This document shows positions 1 to 10,466 of a stretch of DNA of 64,000 nucleotides, piece after piece. Every line of letters begins with the position of its first letter. Position 1 is the stretch's first letter. This stretch comes from Cylindrotheca closterium (Eukaryota; Bacillariophyta; Bacillariophyceae; Bacillariales; Bacillariaceae). The stretch is from contig CAKOGP040000001.1 in the NCBI GenBank assembly GCA_933822405.4, positions 1,327,647 through 1,391,646 on the forward strand, given 5' to 3'. The notes under the pieces were generated by a model. That model saw only the letters and a program-made list of their open reading frames with translations. It did no database searches and was not told where the DNA came from. Made by a program: the position numbers and the translations under genes.

Positions 1-1
1 T

Positions 2-253
2 TGTCGAGTATGCCAAGTACAACTCACTAATGAAGACGAATTTTTCCAGCACAAGCGAACACAGTTTCACAAAACAGCAGTTGCGATGGAACAAAAGGCA
101 ACGTATTGCAAACTGTGCCGAAAGCAGCTCACGAGCCCGGCTCAAATGAAGGAACACCTGAAATCTAAACCACACCGCTCGCGCCTGCAATTCGTGAAGG
201 AAAAGCAGCAAGGACAACGAACCCGAGCAGCATCGAAAAAGCAATGGTCCTAG
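2..253 (+). CDS. C-terminal part of a U1-type C2H2 zinc-finger protein (partial)
   Basis: The frame is open from the left edge of the window to a TAG at 251-253, so only the last 83 residues are visible. Two zinc fingers of the U1/matrin type are readable: CRVC followed 12 residues later by H-x5-H, and CKLC followed 12 residues later by H-x5-H. The wide His spacing is typical of fingers that bind double-stranded or structured RNA and of splicing and ribosome-biogenesis factors. The tail is short, basic and Gln-rich. The stop lies 42 bases from the stop of the convergent gene on the other strand, so the 3' UTRs must overlap. The specific protein cannot be named from this fragment. Confidence 0.75.
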   Translation, partial: CRVCQVQLTNEDEFFQHKRTQFHKTAVAMEQKATYCKLCRKQLTSPAQMKEHLKSKPHRSRLQFVKEKQQGQRTRAASKKQWS

Positions 254-295
254 ACGTTCACTCTTTTCGAAACGGTTGACAACTCCTGTAGACCT

Positions 296-2266
296 CTAAT
301 CAATACTTTTATTCATTACGAACTTCGTTGTTCCTGTTCTATAGTTGATTGGGAGCATATCCTTCCAGTAGTCAGCTCCAGTCCCCGCGATATCACCGTC
401 TCGCATTTGAAACATCACAGAACCTCGAATTCCGATCGATCGTTTTGAAAACCGAGCTTCTAGCCTTGCACCTCGATCAATGAAGCCACGGTATTGGAGT
501 ACTGTGCCATCTTCGCTTAGAACTTGGAATGTACATGTGTCAAGGTGTGTAGGGCCAGGATCGAGACGCCACCGTAGACCCTGCAATGGTGGAGCAACAG
601 AAACCTCTCCTTGAGGCTCAAAAACCACAGTCGAACTACCGATGAGTTCTCCTCCAACTTCGTCTTTGACTTCCCATGATCCTTCCAAATCCTCAGGATA
701 AGATCCGTCACTTTCACCACGGAATCGTGACTCCCATACGGCAAAACGACCCAATTCTTCGGTGGGGGTGCGCGGCTTGGGCAAAGTGCTGTCAGTTGGA
801 GTCATTGGACGAATGTATCCACTCCCCAACTCGACAAGATTGGCCATAATGCGCTCATATGCATTACTGTAGCTTGGAATCAAAGCTACAGCTGGCTCTA
901 GATCTGTAACCAAGCCGACATCGTATGCCGTTCGCAATAGCGAAATTAGGGCATTCAAGTATTGAACTCCAGGACGGGTTTCCTCATCGAAATTAGCAGA
1001 TGATCCTTCAGTACCAGGATACCAACGCTCGATGAATGGTGCTTTGTTGGTATCGAGAGTTTCTGACAAGATCAAAAGTTCCTGATCCCCACCAAACAAC
1101 AGAGCTCTTTGGACAATGTTGGATAGCGAGTTTAATTGTCTTGTCATGGTTGGTTCTTCGTAGCTCAGCAACACAACCCCCGTATCAGCCTTTTTAGACT
1201 CCTTGCTTGGCTTTTCCTCTTCAGGATTCGTTGGCTCAGGCTCCTTCTTTGAATCATTTTCATCTTCTTGTTTCATCCAAAACCTGAATCGTATCTTCTT
1301 CTTCTTCTTCTTTGGAGCAGGTGCCTCCTCTTCGACGACTTCCTCTTGCTCAGAGTTCGCCTCAACTGGTTCTGGTTCCTCAACTTTGATTGGCTTTGGG
1401 CTGGTCTGTCCCAACTTGTCCAGCATGGACAAGCAAATGTCTTGATTCTTTAAATCGTTTGAGATTTTGGAGCGATCGGTTCCGGAGAGCTCTTCAAACG
1501 TCACCCCCACACTCTTTAGAACTGATAAGACTCTTTTGTATGATTCATCATAAACTCCAGACCCCAAGACTTCGGAAACTCGAGGAGACTCCTGCCCTGT
1601 TGTTGCAAGGGACAGTATTGATTCGAGATACGCTTCTGCATACCGATATCCTGGAAGGGAACCATATCGTTCATCGAAAGATTTGATTTGGTCAGTGACA
1701 TATTGCTCGTTGGTTCGCCCTTTTGGATTTGGGATGGATGAAGGCGTCGCCGTGTCCCTTCGCATGAGTAGATTCAAAATTGGTCGAGGAACAGGACACT
1801 TCGACGTTGTTCCTGATGCTATTCTTTCATCTTCAGCTTGCATTTCAGCTGCAGCAGCTAGTCGCAAACTTTTGTTTAATGCTTCCTCTGAAGGCCAACA
1901 CTGGGCAAGAATGATTCTTCGAACAGCCCGGTTCGATGCATTGTTCAACGCTTGTGTAAGCGACAGAGTATTTTCATTGGCAATCGTGTTGTCTTTGCTA
2001 TTGCTGAGATCATATGCTCGCGACAGTGAAACATCAGCTGGCGCGATACAATAATCGATTTCATTCACCTTCCCCCGGTATTGGACTGAATATCCCGAGG
2101 TTTGGACCCTTGCAGTGCCGACATCTTGTTCAATATCAGCTCCCGAAACCTCTGCAAAGCGAGCTATCCCAGGCGAAGAACGCGAAATAGGGCTCTGTGA
2201 TATTAGAGCATCCGTGTGTTGAAGGAGTAGTGATACCAGAACAGAGGCGGTGAGAACAATTCTCAT
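296..2266 (-). CDS. Signal-peptide protein of unknown function, probably plastid or endomembrane
   Basis: 656 residues from an ATG at 2266, with no intron. The N-terminus (MRIVLTASVLVSLLLQHTDA) is a clear signal peptide. The following residues (LISQSP) are not a perfect diatom plastid motif, because Leu replaces Phe, so plastid import is possible but unproven. A central low-complexity stretch (about residues 295-365) alternates acidic EEE/PEP blocks with a run of six Lys and looks like a disordered linker. The folded C-terminal part (about residues 530-640) has a pattern of short beta strands ending in RGARLEARFSKRS. This recalls lipocalin-like plastid proteins but is not a firm match. No catalytic motif was recognised. 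The gene is convergent with the zinc-finger gene. Confidence 0.7.
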   Translation of the reverse strand: MRIVLTASVLVSLLLQHTDALISQSPISRSSPGIARFAEVSGADIEQDVGTARVQTSGYSVQYRGKVNEIDYCIAPADVSLSRAYDLSNSKDNTIANENTLSLTQALNNASNRAVRRIILAQCWPSEEALNKSLRLAAAAEMQAEDERIASGTTSKCPVPRPILNLLMRRDTATPSSIPNPKGRTNEQYVTDQIKSFDERYGSLPGYRYAEAYLESILSLATTGQESPRVSEVLGSGVYDESYKRVLSVLKSVGVTFEELSGTDRSKISNDLKNQDICLSMLDKLGQTSPKPIKVEEPEPVEANSEQEEVVEEEAPAPKKKKKKIRFRFWMKQEDENDSKKEPEPTNPEEEKPSKESKKADTGVVLLSYEEPTMTRQLNSLSNIVQRALLFGGDQELLILSETLDTNKAPFIERWYPGTEGSSANFDEETRPGVQYLNALISLLRTAYDVGLVTDLEPAVALIPSYSNAYERIMANLVELGSGYIRPMTPTDSTLPKPRTPTEELGRFAVWESRFRGESDGSYPEDLEGSWEVKDEVGGELIGSSTVVFEPQGEVSVAPPLQGLRWRLDPGPTHLDTCTFQVLSEDGTVLQYRGFIDRGARLEARFSKRSIGIRGSVMFQMRDGDIAGTGADYWKDMLPINYRTGTTKFVMNKSID

Positions 2267-2586
2267 GGTGAACTGAAAAAGTCTGCGAGATCCAAGAGTT
2301 CACACTTTCCAGTTGGATGATGTTTGAATTGGAGGGTTGCATGACGCATGACGTCCAGCCAAATTTGATATGATCTCCGACTACATCGACAACGATTCAT
2401 TCGATTGTTTGAGATGCTCCACTCGGAACTTGAGTGATCAAACATTTTGTTTCCACTCGTGGAGGCGATGCCGGCTTATAATGGGCTGAAATTACTTAGG
2501 GACAAATTCGGCTAAATACTGGTGGGAAGAATGAATTGGTTTCGTTTTTCGCGACATCATCACAAACCATCTTCATTCCACATCCA

Positions 2587-4077
2587 ATGGCTTTGCATTT
2601 GTGTCGGATCGCAGATAGCAGCACAACTTCCAAGCCTGATATATTTGTAGACTCGATTAGCGGAGACGAGAGTAACGAGAGGAAAATGTATCTATCTTAC
2701 AGCAATCAAGACACTCGATCACACAATTTGTTAGAATCCAGTTCTTCCAGTCGTCGAGTGGTCGAGCGAAGAAATAGCAACAGTACTCCACACCTATTTC
2801 TGCCATATACTGGAGGGAGGAAACGAACCAATGAATTCGAGCAGCGATGTATTTCGTTGATGCGACAAGAGCTTCTATCAGATATGCAAGCTGCCTCGAT
2901 TGCCAAGGCAATGAACATGGCCAGCGACGAGGCTGTAAAAGGGCAGCGAGCAGGTACAAAGCTGCGACACTCCCTTCATGCTTCCATCTTTAAGAAAGTC
3001 CTGAGACGTCAAAATGACCCTCTAGTCGAAGTCGACGACGATGACACACCTGACTTATTAACCGTGCCAGATCAGTCATCAACTTGGGAGATTGACTTCT
3101 TGAAAGACCAAATGAAACGTCAACAAGACGAGCTAGACTTTCTACGAGCTGCCATGAGACATTTGATTTCGTCCATGGAGGACGTAGATGATCTGGGAGA
3201 TGAGCAACCGATTCAGCCAATGCATCGATCAGAGAAAGAGTCTCGAAATCCAAGGAATGTGGTTCAACCACTTGGCATCCAAGATCGCGATCTTTTGGAG
3301 AAACTGCCGATGATTCAAGCACCGACTGTGCAAGATCGAGATCTTTTGGAGCAGCTTCCAGCCGTTAACAAGTTTCCGAGCATCATCGAGATCCCAATGA
3401 ATTTTGAGGAATCTGACGATTACTCGGAGCAAATGTCTGAACTGCAATCTCCTAGCGTGATTGTTCTCAAAAATCTTACCCAAACAATGAAAGCACTTGG
3501 AAAAGACATGCCAATCGCCCAAATCAGCCCAGCGCCAATTCCTCCAGTCTCTGCTCTTGCTTTGCAAAACAAGTTTACCGGTTTGCAGAAAGGTGCTTCA
3601 CAAAAGCCATCCTATCCAATGCATATCACGGCATCCATCATTGACGTTTCCAATGATGAAGAATGCAAAGAAGAAAATATGGAAACAATGCAGTTGGTTG
3701 TCACTGCTACAAGCGGTAAACAGAATCAACGCACTTACACCTATACTGACATGGTAAAGGGCGAGGTACAAGAAGGACGAGCACGCGGAGTAAAGTATCA
3801 ACTTCACTTTGAAAAGAAGGGAGTCTTTGTGGAAGGTGAATACAGTGGAACCATCAAGAGTGGTCTTCCACATGGATCCGGTGTATTAAGATTTGCCAAC
3901 AGAGATTTGTACATTGGCGAGTTCTCTGGAGGCAGAATGCACGGAGAAGGAAGCTTGCTCAGCCGCTGCAACGGAAAGCTGTCGACATTTAGAGGTATCT
4001 TCAAGAACAATGAGTTTGTGGAACCAGTGGCAACTGCAAAGCGGGTATCCGCCAACGAGTTGGAAGCTGAGCTATGA
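2587..4077 (+). CDS. MORN-repeat protein with a long disordered N-terminus
   Basis: The open frame begins upstream at a TTG, but the first in-frame ATG is at 2587 (MALHLCRIADSS), giving 496 residues. The C-terminal 100 residues contain two to three MORN units (GEYSGTIKSGLPHGSG, then YIGEFSGGRMHGEGSLL). MORN units bind phospholipids or act as scaffolds. The preceding 350 residues are Ser/Glu/Gln rich. They include a possible short coiled coil (DFLKDQMKRQQDELDFLRAA) and a near-repeat (IQDRDLLEKLPMIQ, then VQDRDLLEQLPAV), a probable linear-motif duplication. The partner and location are unknown. The gene is head-to-head with the gene ending at 2266. Confidence 0.7.
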   Translation: MALHLCRIADSSTTSKPDIFVDSISGDESNERKMYLSYSNQDTRSHNLLESSSSSRRVVERRNSNSTPHLFLPYTGGRKRTNEFEQRCISLMRQELLSDMQAASIAKAMNMASDEAVKGQRAGTKLRHSLHASIFKKVLRRQNDPLVEVDDDDTPDLLTVPDQSSTWEIDFLKDQMKRQQDELDFLRAAMRHLISSMEDVDDLGDEQPIQPMHRSEKESRNPRNVVQPLGIQDRDLLEKLPMIQAPTVQDRDLLEQLPAVNKFPSIIEIPMNFEESDDYSEQMSELQSPSVIVLKNLTQTMKALGKDMPIAQISPAPIPPVSALALQNKFTGLQKGASQKPSYPMHITASIIDVSNDEECKEENMETMQLVVTATSGKQNQRTYTYTDMVKGEVQEGRARGVKYQLHFEKKGVFVEGEYSGTIKSGLPHGSGVLRFANRDLYIGEFSGGRMHGEGSLLSRCNGKLSTFRGIFKNNEFVEPVATAKRVSANELEAEL

Positions 4078-4589
4078 TCAGTATGTATTATGGTCAAGCA
4101 AGCTAGTGCGTTGCCAAAAGATTGTATGGTGGACCTCATCCAATGGGGCCGATTTTAAAGTACTGGCGCAAACCTCTCTGCAGCCAAGCCTGTAAACTAG
4201 AGTTATATAAGATATTATCAGCGAAATATAGATTTACATGCTTTCCACACATAAATATCATAATGCTGATTGATGTTCTCCAGGGAAAAAATCTTGACAA
4301 TCGAGCAGTTGCTACCACATGTTAGCCAGACAGTTTTTGGTTCAAGACCATCAGTCTCCAACAATGATAGTATGTCTTGAGTCTTAGCATCACGCTTCCA
4401 ATCCCCTGGTTGGATAGATAGGAGACTGTACGAGCCTTCTAATCCATGAACAGTCAAGAGCACTAGCATCCACTCCGTTTGCAAATCTGTCTTCGCAATC
4501 AATGAATCGTTGACAGGAAGGCAGGCAGGCAGGTGATTGATTGAATGAATGAAGAGACAAACTGCCTTCTAGGTGCTATCATCTTCCGC
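4078..4589. other. Intergenic, no gene seen
   Basis: 512 bases between two convergent genes. It holds only short simple repeats (GGCA units then TGAA units near 4515-4552). No coding frame or RNA gene was recognised; it is probably two abutting 3' UTRs. Confidence 0.5.
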
Positions 4590-5210
4590 CTAGTTTCCTG
4601 TAAGCTTTATTCTCGACTCCACCCACTGCATGGTTTCGTTTGTCAGTTCAGGAACTGATTTCGTGTCAGAATCCAGGACCAAGTCTGGTTTTGTTGGCTT
4701 TTCATAGGGGTCGTCAATTCCGGTAAAGTTCTTTATCTTTCCTTCTCTCGCCAATTTGTATAGACCTTTGGGATCCCTATTTTCGCATGTTTCAAGGCTT
4801 GCCTTTACATAGACTTCACAAAACGAGGCCGTTCCATTTACTCTTTCGCGAACACCATCTCGGTCTGAAGCATACGGCGAGATCAAAGCTGCCAGTACGA
4901 CGACACCACTGTCAGCCATTAGCTTGCAGACTTCTCCAACACGACGAATGTTATCTGCCCGATCTTCAAGGGAGAACCCAAGATCCTTGCAGAGGCCGTG
5001 TCGAATGTTATCTCCATCCAACAAATAGGTCCGAATGCCCTTTTCGTTCAGCGCCACATCCACTTGATTGGCAATGCTCGATTTTCCGGCACCTGACATT
5101 CCAGTAAACCAGAGCACTGCCCCCTGATGACCATTAAGTTTCCACCTTTGTTCTTTCTTGACCTTTTGTTCATGCCAGGTAATGTTACTGTCACTTGGAG
5201 AAGTGGCCAT
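4590..5210 (-). CDS. Adenylyl-sulfate (APS) kinase
   Basis: Phosphorylates adenosine 5'-phosphosulfate with ATP to make PAPS, the sulfate donor. The ATG at 5210 (MATSPSDSN) is used rather than an upstream TTG, giving 206 residues, the usual length of a stand-alone APS kinase. The whole family signature is present in order: Walker A GMSGAGKSS (about residues 37-45), LDGDNIRHGL, FSLEDRADNIRRVGE, LISPYASDRD, RDPKGLYKLAR and FTGIDDPYEKP. No signal peptide or plastid presequence is visible, so a cytosolic form is likely. It is transcribed divergently from the plastid HAD gene, with 208 bases between the start codons. Confidence 0.93.
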   Translation of the reverse strand: MATSPSDSNITWHEQKVKKEQRWKLNGHQGAVLWFTGMSGAGKSSIANQVDVALNEKGIRTYLLDGDNIRHGLCKDLGFSLEDRADNIRRVGEVCKLMADSGVVVLAALISPYASDRDGVRERVNGTASFCEVYVKASLETCENRDPKGLYKLAREGKIKNFTGIDDPYEKPTKPDLVLDSDTKSVPELTNETMQWVESRIKLTGN

Positions 5211-5418
5211 TGTGTTGTTGCTTGTTGGGATCAAAAATGAGAAAGTGACACTGTCGAAGAAAGATCCAAATCCAAGATTATCATTCCGTACGGCGCACGG
5301 ACAATGGAAGAAAGAATGCCAACGTCAACCCAAAATTCCCAATCCGTTTTTAATAGACACATACTACATACTTACTTCTCACGAATCATCTTCTTGGGAA
5401 CGACACATACATTTCAGC

Positions 5419-7107
5419 ATGCATGGTCTTTGGATACTACAGTCTTTCACATTGCTAATTCTATCAAGGATTTGTTCTGCTTCCTCTTTTGCGCCTGCCA
5501 AGCAAACCACACACCATGCACTCCACATATCCTCATCGTCCTTGTCAGCAGGAGCTACAGGTGATGATGATGATGACGACGACGAGAAGAACGATGAATT
5601 TTTAGAGCGTTTGACCCAACAATACCTCGGATCGAATCATCAATTGCCGGAAGGAAAAGGAAGCAAACGACTTGGTGATTTGTATGATCCTGAAGAATTG
5701 AGTAACCTGCTGAATGTCCACAAGGATATTTCCTCGCGGGCTCAAGAGATTCAAGAGGAGGAGGAGCCGAGTGACGAGATGGCGATACCATCGATTCATG
5801 ATTTGGTCATGGAAGCTGTCGGTGAAACGCCAGATCCAAGCAGCACTGACGAAAATGACAACAATAACAATAACGATGAAGTTGTAGAACGTCTTACGAA
5901 GCAATATCTCGGATCCAATCCTGGTGCTGGACTATCAAAAGACGATGGTGAGAAAGGAGGTAACCGGCTGGCGGATTTTTACGATGCTGACACGATCAAT
6001 AATTTGTTAGAGCTGCATACGGGTGTTTCCGCTCAGACGCAAGACATTCAAAAGGATAGCACGGATGATGCTGGTCAAGCAGAGACGGCGGTGAGATCTT
6101 CTATCCATGATTTGGTCCTGGGAGCGGGTGGTGACACAGCACCACCACCATTGGAAGTCGTATCGTCCAAGGAAGAACCAAAAGAGGAATCATCTTCGTC
6201 GTCGTCGTCGTCGTCGACCACCGATCCAGAGTACACATGGTTGACCGAGGCCATTCGAGAAAAAATGAATGGAGTGAAAGCCATTGCATCCGATGTGGAT
6301 GGCACTTTGATTGGTTCCGCATCACAAACGGTACACCCTCGAACCAAAGATGCAGTGTCAAAGGCCGTCCAAGATTCCTTCTCTCCACTTGGCAAGCTGA
6401 AATGGTTCTTTCCCGCAACGGGCAAGACAAGGTGGGGAGCCATGAACAGCCTTGGTCCCGAACTCGCAGGATTACTGCAGCAATGCCCTGGTGTTTTCAT
6501 TCAGGGTTTGTATTGCATGGTGGGAAACACGGTCGTATTTGAGAGAAAGCTCCCAAAATCTGCCATTGAAGCTGCCGAAAACCTTGTCGCAAAAACCCAA
6601 ACGTCCATCATTGCCTACGATGGTGACCATTTGTATACCACCAAGATTACCCCACAGGTCCGAGAACTGCACCAGATATACGGCGAACCAATGTCGGAAG
6701 AAATTCCTAGCATTGCAGGCCACGCACCAGGCATTCACAAACTACTGATCTACGATGACGATTTGGACAAGATTGCCGAGGTTCGAATTGAATTGGAAGC
6801 TCTGGCCAAGGAGCATGGTGCTACTGTCACCCAGGCCATTCCAACCATGTTGGAGCTTTTACCGGAAGGATGCTCCAAAGCCTTGGGGGTACAGAAGGTC
6901 TGCGAAGTGCTGGGACTCGATCCCACCACCGACTTGATGGCGTTGGGCGACGCCGAAAACGACGTGGAGATGCTTCAATTGGCAGCCGTAGGAGTCTGCG
7001 TTGGAAATGGATCCAAACTGGCAAAGGATGCCGCAGATATTGTCTTGGAAGAGACTAGTGACGAAGGCGCTGCTGGGCTTGCTATTGAAGTTCTCACTGG
7101 CTTATAA
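5419..7107 (+). CDS. Plastid-targeted HAD (Cof-type) phosphatase with duplicated N-terminal module
   Basis: 562 residues from the ATG at 5419. The N-terminus (MHGLWILQSFTLLILSRICS) is a signal peptide followed directly by ASSFAP, a near-perfect diatom plastid-import motif. Residues from about 285 form a Cof-subfamily HAD hydrolase: motif I SDVDGTLIG, motif II FPATGKTRWG, a cap region, and motif IV LMALGDAENDVEML. Such enzymes remove phosphate from sugar phosphates or similar small molecules; the substrate is unknown. Before the enzyme lie two copies of a roughly 80-residue module (about 58-135 and 153-238). Each begins E-RLT-QYLGSN and ends SIHDLV, joined by Asp/Asn-rich and Ser-rich linkers. 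I do not recognise this module; it may bind a partner or position the enzyme. Confidence 0.85.
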   Translation: MHGLWILQSFTLLILSRICSASSFAPAKQTTHHALHISSSSLSAGATGDDDDDDDEKNDEFLERLTQQYLGSNHQLPEGKGSKRLGDLYDPEELSNLLNVHKDISSRAQEIQEEEEPSDEMAIPSIHDLVMEAVGETPDPSSTDENDNNNNNDEVVERLTKQYLGSNPGAGLSKDDGEKGGNRLADFYDADTINNLLELHTGVSAQTQDIQKDSTDDAGQAETAVRSSIHDLVLGAGGDTAPPPLEVVSSKEEPKEESSSSSSSSSTTDPEYTWLTEAIREKMNGVKAIASDVDGTLIGSASQTVHPRTKDAVSKAVQDSFSPLGKLKWFFPATGKTRWGAMNSLGPELAGLLQQCPGVFIQGLYCMVGNTVVFERKLPKSAIEAAENLVAKTQTSIIAYDGDHLYTTKITPQVRELHQIYGEPMSEEIPSIAGHAPGIHKLLIYDDDLDKIAEVRIELEALAKEHGATVTQAIPTMLELLPEGCSKALGVQKVCEVLGLDPTTDLMALGDAENDVEMLQLAAVGVCVGNGSKLAKDAADIVLEETSDEGAAGLAIEVLTGL

Positions 7108-7320
7108 TAATAGTAATAGTACTAAACGAGTTGAAGTAGTAAATATAAAATAATCTATAATAATATCCTAGGTTTCAAAGTGTGAAACAAAAACCCTGGC
7201 TAGCACACTAGTGCGCCCCAACACAAATCGAGTAATAACTTTCAATGATATCCAGACAAACGGTTGAAGTGTTAATGCTGTGTCAAATGATTCATGAATT
7301 ATGTATTCGTTCATTCATTC

Positions 7321-7977
7321 TTATCCAGCTCTCCGAGCTGTATCTTTGGAGGATGGTTTCAGTGCAAATCCACCCTTCTTTCCTGCGGCACTCTTCTTCT
7401 TTTCTTTGTTTCCGCTTCCCAATTTTCCAATCTTCACTGTAATCTTTTCTCCCTCCTTCATGCTGTAATCCTTGTCCAAACCCGGCAGTTGGACGACTGG
7501 TTCGTTGGCCTTGGCCCGTTCTCTCGCTGAATCTTCCAGCGAAGTATTGAAATCAAAGGCATCGTTGCGCTCGTTGAACGCCAGTCCAATAAACATGTGC
7601 CTTCCATTCTGATTCTCTATTCTCAACACAAAGTATCGACTCGAGTCCACACAGCGATCGACAGCTCCCTCCTTGACGGGACATACCGCAAAGATCTTTC
7701 CATTGGTCTGGTCTACCAGCAGGACCATGGTGACATCGTCTCGCTCGGTCACCTTGACAGTCCCTTGCCACACTTCTTCCGTCCAATCTGCGCCTCTCCA
7801 TCCTCCAGCGGATGGTCTGGGCGGCAATTTGAAGACGTGCGCATCTCGAATGACACAGCGGACCCGCTCCACCACGTTTTCATTCTCTAACGATTTCAAA
7901 TAGGCTGTGGAATCATTGGGAACGCCAGCTTCTTCGGCTGTCAGGTTTTTCGATTTTGACTTTTTCGCGGACGGCAT
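7321..7977 (-). CDS. NECAP-like clathrin adaptor accessory protein
   Basis: 218 residues from an ATG at 7977. It carries the NECAP PH-like fold: VRCVIRDAHVFKLPPRPSAG, then GWRGADWTEEVWQGTVKV, a strand-rich middle, DSSRYFVLRIENQNGRHMFI and the diagnostic AFNERNDAFDFNTSLED. NECAP proteins bind the AP-2/AP-1 ear and assist clathrin coat assembly at the plasma membrane and endosomes. The C-terminal tail is Lys-rich (KIGKLGSGNKEKKKSAAGKK); a WxxF ear-binding motif was not seen. It is convergent with the HAD gene and divergent from Cpn60. Confidence 0.9.
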   Translation of the reverse strand: MPSAKKSKSKNLTAEEAGVPNDSTAYLKSLENENVVERVRCVIRDAHVFKLPPRPSAGGWRGADWTEEVWQGTVKVTERDDVTMVLLVDQTNGKIFAVCPVKEGAVDRCVDSSRYFVLRIENQNGRHMFIGLAFNERNDAFDFNTSLEDSARERAKANEPVVQLPGLDKDYSMKEGEKITVKIGKLGSGNKEKKKSAAGKKGGFALKPSSKDTARRAG

Positions 7978-8327
7978 TTTGTTCTTCTCTGTTTGTTTAT
8001 TTGTTTATTTGCTTGCTTGATTCGGTTTTAGTGTGAGGAAACTTGTTTGACAACACGAAATGGGATTGGTTGTACACTATGAATAATAACGAAAATGTTT
8101 GTTGGTGTCGGTCTTTTTCAAACCCATGAACCGTCTTGGATGATGATTTTTCGGAGTTGCTTCCGTCCGCCTTTTCACCTCCAGCTTTTGGGAAAAAGGC
8201 ACCTCCACGTGTGCTCCACGAACATTACGGTATCTATCGATCGTTCGCTCACCATATGACGATGTTTAGCGCGAATTTGTAAAATGCCCTACTTTACCTA
8301 CATGGACTACTGCGAAACAGAATTGCC

Positions 8328-8372
8328 ACGGAATCCAACTTTACGGAATCTAACGTTACGGAATCTGACCAA
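8328..8372. repeat. Three 15-base direct repeats
   Basis: ACGGAATC recurs at exact 15-base spacing (8328, 8343, 8358) in the 567-base gap between NECAP and Cpn60. It lies about 170 bases before the Cpn60 start and could be an upstream regulatory cluster or a replication-slippage repeat. Confidence 0.6.
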
Positions 8373-8484
8373 AAAATATTATTTTGGAAATCCATCGCAA
8401 ATTATTGTTGTGACGTTTGTGCGTCGATCTTTTGATGGATCGATGGGTGGTTGCGTGGTTGCTGCAGTTGATGTTTGATTTTGA

Positions 8485-10425
<1,941 letters not shown>

Positions 10426-10466
10426 AGAATGTAATCTATAGTTCTCAAAATCGTTGCTCTCTAGTA

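Noticed and set aside
8284..8478. 64-codon plus-strand frame with a repeated RNLTLRNLT text
   Set aside because: The text comes from the 15-base DNA repeat; no other support, and it lies in the Cpn60 promoter.
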